Shown here in pieces: positions 32,396 to 40,591 of a stretch of 64,000 nt of DNA. Below the pieces are notes generated by a model. It did not search any database, was not told the origin of the DNA, and was given only the letters and a program-made list of their open reading frames with translations. Numbering within the stretch: position 1 is the first letter of the stretch; each line of letters starts with the position of its first letter. The position numbers were made by a program, and so were the translations under genes. This DNA is from Yponomeuta sedellus (taxonomy: Eukaryota; Arthropoda; Insecta; Lepidoptera; Yponomeutidae): NCBI GenBank assembly GCA_934045075.1, contig OW203722.1:19506986-19570985 (forward strand). Direction: 5' to 3'.

Positions 32396-32675
32396 ACAGG
32401 TATTTTGCTGCTGCTGGTGAAGGTGCTGTGTGGTGTCGGCCTAGAGAATAGCACCAAACCAATTCTTCCCGCGGGTGTCGTAAAAGGCGACTAAGGGGCA
32501 CAAACCGGGGGGTGGGCAGCAGCGCCCCTGCAGTACAATTCCACTGAACTGCGATCCCCAACCCGCATGCCCAGCCTGGGGATTATGGGCATTACACAAC
32601 GTGGCGTTCTTTAGGGGAGGGCTATGTCCAGCAGTGGACTAGTATAGCCTGACGACGACGACGACAGGTATTTTG
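32396..32675 (+). repeat. SINE-G, full copy with 12-bp TSD
   Basis: ACAGGTATTTTG at 32396-32407 and 32664-32675 flanks 256 bp. It runs from CTGCTGCTGGTGAAGGTGC and GTGTGGTGTCGGCCTAGAG to GTCCAGCAGTGGACTAGTAT and (GAC)n. The exact TSD fixes the family limits. The last 60 bp match the RTE-like LINE end at 26997. Confidence 0.75.
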
Positions 32676-32744
32676 TCTATGTAGTGTATTATTTCTGCTT
32701 AGGTTATTGTGCAGGGGTTTTGAAGTCTATGTAGATTATTTTGT

Positions 32745-32900
32745 AGTCATATATAGACCCGTTCTTTACTGCTGCTCCGACTCTAAAAGGTATGCTGGAA
32801 AAACTCTCTTACAGAGATAAGCCCGCCTTTGTACATGTTATTTCTTATGTTATGCCCTGTTTAATGTTTTGTGTGCAATAAAGTATAATAAATAAAACTA
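32745..32900 (+). repeat. LINE 3' UTR/tail
   Basis: GATAAGCCCGCCTTTGTACA and GTGTGCAATAAAGTATAATA: the LINE polyadenylation end seen also at 193 and 2830. Confidence 0.5.
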
Positions 32901-32935
32901 TAAAAATAAAAAACAAAAATAATAAATAAATAAAA

Positions 32936-33028
32936 TATTCTAAAAAAATAATTAGCGAGATCGGTTCAGCTGCTCCCGAGATTTGCGCTTACCAACACAT
33001 TCAGCGATTCATTTTTATATTATAGATA
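32936..33028 (-). mobile_element. Helitron HelB, 5' end only
   Basis: The minus strand starts TCTATAATATAAAAATGAAT and continues as in 56283-56469, then stops after about 90 bp. Confidence 0.5.
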
Positions 33029-33240
33029 ATTGATTTACCTATTTTGGAACGTAACTTCATAATTAACTTTTGTAATTTTTGCCGAGGCTAGTAAACTAAT
33101 AGTTAATGCTTTCAAAAAGACGCCCTTCACCTCAGTCACCGACACCACGGCACCTGTAAAAGTGCCGAAACGTCTGAAAATTTTAAAAATATAATAAATG
33201 AGTGAAATTCGTACTAAAACAGTTTTAATTATTTCTTCTG
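33028..33240 (+). repeat. repeat PX copy 2
   Basis: Same blocks as 13815-14045, including CACGGCACCTGTAAAAGTGC followed by CGAAACG. It abuts a Helitron end. Confidence 0.5.
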
Positions 33241-33260
33241 GTTTTTGTGCTATAAAGTGT

Positions 33261-34492
33261 TCTCTTTTTATATTATTATATATATATAAAGCTACAATCC
33301 GGTATACTCACTGATCTATTCATCCATACGTTTTCTCGGAAACGGTAAGATTTGGACGAAAATGATGTATGAGAAAGTTGTAGGAAATGTATGAATTACA
33401 GCCATCCTATGAAGCCGATTTTTGAATTTCGAACACGTTCCACTACGCGAGGGTGCTAACTCTGGCGTTTACCGACCGATTTGGATGAAAATTTGATAGA
33501 ATGGTGATTTAGTAATCCGATTGAAAAAAAAAATTTTGGTTGTTCGAAATTCAAAATGGCGGCGCAGATATAGCCGACCCAAAAATCGACCTTTGCGCAA
33601 AAAAGTCGGCAGCCAACTGGGCATATGCTGGAGATATGCCGTAAACGGCATCGCGTTGCCAAAGGACCCAGGTATATGAGAAAAATCCGACATCTTGGAA
33701 TTTCAAGATGGCGTCCGAGATATTGATGATTGAAAATGACAAATTTTTGTATGGAGATTTAGTACTAAAATTGACTTTTCAATAGAGAAATGAGACAAAC
33801 TTGCGAGGCCGGAGGCCGAGCTTCGCGAAGCGGGCACAAAAAGTTCTGCCGCGGCGAGGCCGAAGGCCGAGCTCCGTTTTGGCCGAGGCCAAAGGCCGAG
33901 ACCATACAAATTGCGGCGCACAAGTACCAGCGCAAGAGCAAAAAGGGACAAACTTGCGAGGCCGCAGGCCGAGCTCCGCGGAGCGGGCACGAGAAATCCC
34001 GCCGCGGCGAGGCCGAAGGCCGAGCTCCGTCCAGGCCGAGGCCGAAGGCCGAGAACGTTCAGGTTACGGCGGACAAGTACCAGCGCAAGAGCAAAGAGGG
34101 ACAAACTTGCGAGGCCGAAGGCCGAGCTCCGCGGAGCGGGCACTAAGAACCCCGCTGCGGCGAGGCCGAAGGCCGAGCTTCGTCCAGGCCGAGGCCGAAG
34201 GCCGAGACCGTTTAGTTTACGGCACACAAGTGCCAGCGCAAGAGCAAAAAGAGACAAACTTGCGAGGCCGGAGGCCGAGCTCCGCGGAGCGGGCACGAGA
34301 AACCCCGCCGCGGCGAGGCCGAAGGCCGAGCTCCGTCCAGGCCGAGGCCGAAGGCCGAGACCATACATGTTCCCATGCAACAATTCCCTACAATAAGTGT
34401 CTAGCGAGGCCCTAGGCCGAGCGCCGCGGAGAGCGCAGCTCGGAGCGGCTGGGGGTTGGCGCGCGTAAGCGCGCAGGGGGCTCGCCCCCTAG
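33261..34492 (+). mobile_element. Helitron-like element (HelC) with GC-rich repeats
   Basis: The 3' end shows stem GCGCGC-GTAA-GCGCGC (34459-34474), then AGGGGG-CTCG-CCCCCT (34475-34490), and finishes CTAG|T at 34489-34493. This is the Helitron terminal rule. The 5' end is less certain; TCTCTTTTTATATTATTAT at 33261 is a candidate TC terminus. No Rep/helicase coding exists, so it would be non-autonomous. Confidence 0.55.
33794..34405. repeat. four 153-bp GC-rich tandem repeats
   Basis: GACAAACTTGCGAGGCCG recurs at 33794, 33947, 34100 and 34253, an exact 153-bp spacing. Each unit contains GAGGCCGAAGGCCGAG palindromic blocks and ends in CAAGTACCAGCGCAAGAGCA. The period is 51 codons, which holds long frames open on both strands; none looks like a protein. 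Confidence 0.85.
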
Positions 34493-34534
34493 TTTTTATA
34501 TACAAACACTACTTGAAAGAAGCTGCGAGTAAAA

Positions 34535-34585
34535 AGGATGAAAAAGAGGTGTGTGTGTATGTGTGTGTGGCTGTGTGAGAGTGGG
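34535..34585. repeat. GT-rich simple repeat
   Basis: GTGTGTGTGTATGTGTGTGT and an imperfect continuation. Confidence 0.6.
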
Positions 34586-34728
34586 AGAGTGAACGTCAGT
34601 AAGTTAAATTAATGGTTTATGTAACAAATTTTTTTTACTATTTTTTAATGTTTTATTGATAAGACAGAGTTAGTATTACATTTTATAAGGCATTTTATAA
34701 ACCTTACAAGGTGTATGCGTGTATGCAA

Positions 34729-34784
34729 CTTATTGTGATAAAGATGACTATGGAGAGGACCATAGTCATCTTTATCACAATAAG
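34729..34784. repeat. perfect 25-bp inverted repeat, 6-bp loop
   Basis: CTTATTGTGATAAAGATGAC start; arms 34729-34753 and 34760-34784 with loop AGAGGA. No related copy in the window. Confidence 0.8.
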
Positions 34785-35367
34785 GTGTTATTTTACAAGA
34801 GATAAAAGATTCTTCTATGATATGATATGACAAGACATATCGACCCCAAAACTAAATCACACCACTGGCTCTCTACACCAGTCGATTAAAAAGCTCTCAG
34901 GTCTTTAACAGTAAATCTTGAAATTCGTTTGTTTGCGGAAATATTTCATCTTCCGTCGGGAATAGCCACTCTCCGTAGATAGTCGCACGTACCCGGGAAA
35001 TTGCGGCAATGAAATGCATTAGGGCTTGAATGAGCAGTGCGCTTTTCAGTTCTGTAGAAAAAGCGGAGGGCTAGATTGGATGAGAAATGAGATTTCTTTT
35101 TAATTTTTTCAACAACACTGACCTGCAAAACTAAATACAAGTAGGTAGGTACTACAGTTTTAAGTTTGTTTTATTCTAAGCTACCCAAAAAAATTGTTCT
35201 TTTTTTCAGGGATGTCATAAAAGAAGGTTACCTATTATGGCGATTTAGTACACAAAATAAAACCCTTTTTCGAGTCCTTTTTATTTCGAAATTATTAAAA
35301 AAAATATAGCAATTTTAAAAATATGATACTAACTCCCAGTTTCTAATACACTAACAATCTTTTAATT
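34785..35367. other. nothing recognised
   Basis: AT-rich non-coding sequence. Confidence 0.35.
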
Positions 35368-35430
35368 TACTGTTAACAGCTGTCAAATATATTTTTTTAT
35401 ATTTTGGCCAACTGACAGCTGTTAACAGTA
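35368..35430. repeat. 18-bp inverted repeat, 27-bp loop
   Basis: TACTGTTAACAGCTGTCA and its exact complement. Ends just before a 5S-derived SINE. Confidence 0.65.
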
Positions 35431-35442
35431 GATTCATCATAT

Positions 35443-35755
35443 CAACTGAGGAAGGCCATACTCCGCCACGGGGTTAAGTCCAGATTGGTGGAGGCTTGCA
35501 AGTCTAGCAAGTGTTACTGTCATAAGTTCTCAAGTCGCCCTAAGGCCTCTGACTTGGCTTAACGACTGCCATCTATCAACGGCAGCCGGCACCACCTGCT
35601 TAACGTGTTTTGCGAAGCACAGAACCGCTCGGAAAAATGCCACTAGCGTTATTCATAGACGGCCACCCATCCATGCTCTATGTGGCGCCCTATGTTGCTT
35701 TACCTTCGTTATCGCTTAAGATCACTCAGGCAGCCGGGGCTACGAGCGAGTCGAA
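35443..35755 (-). repeat. 5S-derived SINE
   Basis: Minus copy. CCATACTCCGCCACGGGG at the 3' side, AACGTGTTTTGCGAAGCAC in the middle, and a diverged 5S-like head ending GGCTACGAGCGAG. The 5S block is partly decayed. Confidence 0.6.
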
Positions 35756-36234
35756 CAGTAGATTAACGTCTTGTTAGTATACCAAAAACCTTAGCTTTGC
35801 AGGCCAGTGTATTTCAGTACAGTCAGCCTTCTAATTATCAAGCTTCAAATTACTTTAAAATACCTACTTGCAGAGATGATAAAGCATAATTATTTTGTAG
35901 GTTCAAACACGTGGGCTGTACTCTTGTCTTAGGTACGTCATTATTTTATGAGGAAAACATCTATGGATCTTAGGTGGTTTTACGATTTTATTGCTTTGCA
36001 GAGAGCGCCACTCTGTCTGATAGATAAGTCTTAAAATTTAATGTGTTTCAACATGTTAAAAACTTACACAGAGTAAATTTACCGTTGGGAATGCGCTTCT
36101 TGTGATCAACAGTGATATTAATGAATTAAAATGAACAGTATAAAATTATTGTCTATCATTGCGATTCGAAACGTTTGTGAACTGCCATAACAAATATGGC
36201 ATAAGGTATAGTGTCATCGAAAAATATCTTTTAT
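35756..36234. other. nothing recognised
   Basis: Non-coding, AT-rich. Confidence 0.35.
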
Positions 36235-36720
36235 ATTACACGTTTACTGTCTGCAGCGTCGAAGTCACTTCATATACCTAGTGTGAGTAAAGTAGCGCTC
36301 GTGGCCTAGCGGAACCGAGTGATAGGAATCAATCACTTGGGTTAAGCAACAACAGGCGCGGTCAGGAACTGGTTGGGTGACCATTTCGTAACTACCGCTA
36401 GTGGCATTTTTTCCGAGCGCTTCCGTGGTTCGTAAGGCACGTTAAGCCGTTGGTGCCGGCTGTCATGTAATGGCAGTCGTTAAGGCATGTCAGAGGCCTC
36501 ACGGGTGGCTTGATAACTGCTGACAGTAAGACCCGCCACTGTCTTACAACCGTCCACCAACCCGGACTTGGCCCCCGTGGTGGAGTATGACTTAAACGTC
36601 CTGCAATGCAGGAAGAGACCCGTGCCCCACCAGTGGGAACATACAAGGGTTGATACCGAGTAAAGATGCAACTAGACGCTGCATAAATCATCTCATATAG
36701 TATCAGTAGATGCAAATAAA
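36235..36720. repeat. repeat R11, interrupted
   Basis: CTGCAGCGTCGAAGTCACTT and CTAGTGTGAG before the SINE, AACTAGACGCTGCATAAATC after it. Together these reconstruct the R11 order seen at 27930-28010. Confidence 0.5.
36285..36665 (+). repeat. 5S-derived SINE, 8-bp TSD, inserted in R11
   Basis: GAGTAAAG at 36285-36292 and 36658-36665 flanks a 365-bp copy. The 5S-like block is at 36341-36382 (GTTAAGCAAC .. GGCGCGGTCAGG .. GGTTGGGTGACC). Most of the C-box positions of 5S rRNA are kept. The TSD and the interrupted host repeat confirm insertion. Confidence 0.75.
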
Positions 36721-36835
36721 GCCGTCTTAGAGTCATCTCGTATACGTAAAATAAACTGTATTGGTCAGTTCCAACCACAAGATGCTCGATATGCGTAATA
36801 AGAAAAAAAGTACTTGAGTTGGCCAAAATAATAAG

Positions 36836-36915
36836 TACTCGTATCAGCGTGCGTGCATGCAACTACGAATGAATGATGATGAAGCGAAAGAGGTCCGTCA
36901 AGATCATGGCCAGGG
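36836..36915 (+). pseudogene. LINE C-terminal fragment
   Basis: CGTGCGTGCATGCAACTACG and GATGAAGCGAAAGAGGTCCG correspond to the block at 47085-47150. Very short. Confidence 0.35.
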
Positions 36916-37060
36916 GGTGAGTCTTAAAAATGCATAGTTGATCAATAGAGTCATATTAGTCCGATAATGGTCGTTTCATTCACACTATTGGTAGTCTAGT
37001 AACCAATCGCATTGCATTGGTATAACCCGTGTTACTTAACTCGGCGCCTCTCGCGATTCC

Positions 37061-37108
37061 CCTCCGGCCGCCAGGTTCGATCGCACAGTTCGATTAATCG
37101 AACTGTGA
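37061..37108 (+). repeat. MULE left TIR
   Basis: Starts CCTCCGGCCGCCAGGTTCGA and continues through TCGCACAG and the palindrome TTCGATTAATCGAA. It differs from the right end by one T indel over the first 46 bp. Confidence 0.85.
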
Positions 37109-37369
37109 GGAAATTTATATTCTTATGGTTCGATTGAAAAGTCGAACTGTCCGGAGTTTGCTATTTTAAGTAAACCGTGGTTCGATTAATCGAGCTATGA
37201 GGAATTGTATGTCCTTATGGTTCGAGTGAAAAGTCGAACAGTGCGGAGTTTGTATTTTAAGTAAACGTGGTTCGATTAATCGAACTATAAGGAATTTTAG
37301 AACCTTACAGAAAATTAATTTAAACGTCCTACTGTATCAGAAAAGTAATTGCTATTTAATAAATATCCT

Positions 37370-38930
37370 TTATTTAAATAAAGAACCTTTCCATGACATA
37401 CGTTCCAGGAAAAATCCCACATGCATATCACCATGAGCAAGCATCATATTTGTTGAAATTATGAACTCATTCCGTCTTCGTGGTTCTTTTTCTCGCTTCT
37501 CTAACAGTCCTCCTTTCATTTTAATGCCATAATACTCAGAATCTCGGTGTAAACTGGTCAATATAGTCATCAAATTTGGTCCTTTTTTCCCTATAAGTGC
37601 ATTGATTTTTTTATGCCACCCTTCGAGACAATTTGTTGTCCGGTGTAGCTCTCCATAAACAGACCACTTTTTTAAAAAATCAATGTTATGTAGTCATTGG
37701 CTTTCCATGTACTTTTTAAATTGTTTCATTCCCGTATCTTCTGTAATGTCTTTCACTATATACGCCCAACCATCCATTATTAAGTGACATGGCAAGAAAG
37801 GGAGAGCTGAGCTCAGTGCTACTATTCTTTTGTCACTTTGTGCCTTAGTAATTTTAAGACTTTTTGCTTTTCTCCAAACAGCCCTTGCAAAATGGTAAAA
37901 ACAACCTTTTATGATTGATTGTGGATAGACACTTTCTATGGCGTTCATTGCCTCAGCTTCGTAATCAGTCTGAAATTTTCTAGGATTAAAGTCTGGAAGT
38001 TGCGACTTAATCATATTAAAAAGTGCAATATAACTATCCTCTTTTTTATCTGACATGAATGCGTAGACAAGTGGGACTACGTTTAAACAGTCAACCGAAG
38101 AACCAACATCCCCATGCACGGTGTATAGTTGTACAAAAGGAGATGGGCAACTGCGAAATGTGCCATCACCAAAATAGTGGTCAATTTTAGGTATATTTTC
38201 TTTGGCATCTTTTGAGCAAAACGCAATTATTCGGCTTTCGTTGTAGGAATAGTCCGCCAAGACGAATTTTTCGAATTTTGGTGGAACTTCAACTTCATAA
38301 GGTGTTCCATAGACTATTTTTGAAATTCCAGCGGCTTTTTTACGATTGCTATAAAGGCCAGTTTTTACGGCAGTAAATGAAGGTATTTTTGTAATTAAAT
38401 CTAAGCCTGCGTTTTTTAATGGAATAATATGATCTTCATAAACTGTTTTCATAGGTGTAATACTAGAACATGCTGCCAGCTTCATTTTATATAATTGTTT
38501 GTCAATTTCATTTCCGCTATGGTCTGGTAGACAAGAATGGTCTTTCATTTTTATAATTCGGGAATCCTGTACACAAAAACGGTAAACAATAAAATAGGAT
38601 CCATATATTATATATTATAAATTATATATATTTATAATTTAAACATAAAATAGCATTCCATGTATCAAGTCATCAAGAATATGAAATGAGTAATGAAATG
38701 TAGCTATAATAGTTTTATAACTCGTATATGCTTAGACACTAGTGATTTCACAGATGACTTACTTGTAAAGTAACCGATCCACGACAGCCTGTTTTCTTGA
38801 AGCTACACATCCAAAGCGAAGATCCACTTTTATATTTTTTATTATGAAAAAATTTATAGCCGCTGTGCTGAAGTACTACGCCTCCATTGCGTTTCATAAA
38901 AAATAAATCATTCTTATTTTCTTCCGACAT
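37370..38930 (-). pseudogene. MULE transposase with FLYWCH zinc finger, one internal stop
   Basis: Exon 1 (38930-38763) encodes an N-terminal FLYWCH domain: F..RNGG..LQHSGYKFF, then WMCSFKKTGCRGSVTLQ. A GTAAGT donor and a TGTACAG acceptor define a 196-bp intron (38762-38567) in phase 0, after which the frame continues DSRIIKMKDHS. Exon 2 carries the MULE catalytic domain. Visible are GDGTF (D at residue 128 of the exon 2 frame), FQTDYEAEAM (D195) and the C-x2-H motif GCFYHF (216-219). A TGA at codon 285 interrupts it, but the same frame continues to 37370 with WSVYGELHRTTNCLEGWHKK, the conserved block that follows the catalytic core in FLYWCH-MULE proteins. Only this single nonsense codon is seen, so the copy is recently inactivated or the site is polymorphic. 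Confidence 0.8.
38567..38762 (-). other. intron of MULE transposase
   Basis: Donor GTAAGTCATC directly after codon CAA and acceptor TTTTTGTGTACAG before GATTCC. Joining restores the expected FLYWCH continuation in frame. Length 196 bp. Confidence 0.7.
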
Positions 38931-39380
38931 AATTGCTAAAGGAACTCGTAGAAATTATAATAGTAATTTCACAGTCGCATTAAAGTGCTCGCTCGCGCGC
39001 AAGCAACACTGTTTTATTTTGCTCCTAGTTTTAATTCGATGTTTCTTGCTAAAACTATCGTTACTTCATGAAACTTATAAAGATATTGACCTAAAGTGCT
39101 GTGGAAACCGATAGTGAAAGCAGATTTAAGCAACGCTTCTTTAATTGTGAGTTTTGACGATTTTAGAAACTGCAAAATCATTTCAACAGTCGTCCGACGA
39201 GCGTCGATCACTCGCACATCGAAGCGCGGTTGCCGAAAACAGCCGACTTTTTCCGGGCGCCGCCGAGTCGATGCACGTGACGACACGCTTCGTCGCCGCA
39301 TTTCACCCCTGCCCAGCGCTGCAGCGCTTGATCGCTTACAGTAACTTTAGACGCACACTTAATATTTTCATTAAGTAAAA

Positions 39381-40538
39381 ATGGATTGTGACGATTCTAA
39401 TAATATGTCCTGTGCTGGATGCGCTACATCTATTAAAGGAAAGGAACATCTTGCTTGCGTTATCTGCTGTATGAAGTATGATCTCGAATGCGCAAAAATG
39501 TCTCCTCAACGCTTTTATAGCTTTTATGGGGCTGGATCCGATAAAAGACGTAACTGGAAATGTATAGAGTGCGGAAAAAGCGACCTCGTAACGGGTGATG
39601 GCAGTGTTCGCTCTGGGCTATTGGAATATCGCGACGTTGCAGCTACTCCTGTAAATCCAATCGTCTCCAAGACCACACCGAACGTTGAATCCAAGGCTAA
39701 TCCTCACCAAGCTTCCTCACTCAATAACCCTGGATCTTTAGCCAATGTTAAGACCCGTTCCCAGCGCAAACTGAATAGTGCACCAGCTCAACCAAGCCCG
39801 AAGACGTCCACCTGTCAAATCCACGATGAATTACCAAAAATGCTGAAGGAACTTTTAGCTGCTGAACTAGCACCTCTTAAACAACAATTCTCAGGATTTA
39901 TCGAGTCTATGACCTTCTTCAACGAGCAATTTGAGTCAATGAGGTTAAGCCTTGAAGAAAAGTGTGCGACAATCAAGCAGTTAGAGACTGACAATCAGGA
40001 ACTTAAGGCAACGGTGAGCAACCTTTCAGGACGACTTCAACAGGTGGAGCAACACATGCGTGAAAGCAATGTTGAGATTAACGGTATTCCCGAGAGCAAG
40101 ACAGAAAATCTTACCAACATTCTTCTCAAACTGGCGGACTCTATAGCCTGTCCATTAAAGGAAGACGACATCCTGCAGGCCACAAGGGTAGCCAAAATTA
40201 ATAAAGATAATGCCCGCCCCCGCACGGTAATTGCTAAACTTCGCAGTCCTCGTCACCGAGACACTTTGTTGGCCGCTACCGCAACATACAATAAAAAGTA
40301 CCCGCAAAATAAAACCAGCACTCGCCATTTAGGACTGGAAGGTCCAAGTACTCCTGTGTATGTAGCTGAGCATCTGTCTTCCGCCAATAAGTCCTTACAT
40401 GCTGAGGCTCGAAAGAAAGCTAGAGAAGTTGGTTACAAGTTCGTGTGGGTACGCAACGGCCGAATTAGTGTGCGTAAGGATGAGTTTGCTCAGTCAATTC
40501 CAATCCGTAATGCTGACTCGATCAAACTTATAGTATAA
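39381..40538 (+). CDS. LINE ORF1 protein (PHD-like finger, coiled coil)
   Basis: 385 codons starting at an ATG 200 bp into the putative element. The N-terminus has a PHD-like zinc finger: C11, C14, C26, C29, C37, C61 and C64 with W59 before the last pair. The middle is polar and low in complexity (about 90-150). Residues 185-230 form a coiled coil (IKQLETDNQELKATVSNLSG). The C-terminal part, NVEINGIPE.. and RPRTVIAKLRSPRHRD, resembles the RNA-binding C-terminal domain of LINE ORF1 proteins. ORF1 proteins of this type bind the element RNA and form the retrotransposition particle. ORF2 starts 53 bp downstream. Confidence 0.8.
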   Translation: MDCDDSNNMSCAGCATSIKGKEHLACVICCMKYDLECAKMSPQRFYSFYGAGSDKRRNWKCIECGKSDLVTGDGSVRSGLLEYRDVAATPVNPIVSKTTPNVESKANPHQASSLNNPGSLANVKTRSQRKLNSAPAQPSPKTSTCQIHDELPKMLKELLAAELAPLKQQFSGFIESMTFFNEQFESMRLSLEEKCATIKQLETDNQELKATVSNLSGRLQQVEQHMRESNVEINGIPESKTENLTNILLKLADSIACPLKEDDILQATRVAKINKDNARPRTVIAKLRSPRHRDTLLAATATYNKKYPQNKTSTRHLGLEGPSTPVYVAEHLSSANKSLHAEARKKAREVGYKFVWVRNGRISVRKDEFAQSIPIRNADSIKLIV

Positions 40539-40591
40539 GTTTTAAGCATTACCTAACATACTCTAATATATCGACATTTTAAAAGCTAGTT

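Noticed and set aside
33703..34415. Frames of 118 to 226 codons on both strands
   Set aside because: The 153-bp period is 51 codons, so every frame without a stop in one unit stays open. The composition (RRPSS, LGLRPRPGR) is repeat-driven.
36341..36382. 5S rRNA gene
   Set aside because: Only the internal control region and 3' part match. The 5' part differs, and the unit has a LINE-like tail and TSD.
36398..36862. 154-codon minus frame, with similar frames at 15708, 45430 and 59716
   Set aside because: All are antisense or sense translations of the 5S-derived SINE; the shared peptides reflect the repeat.
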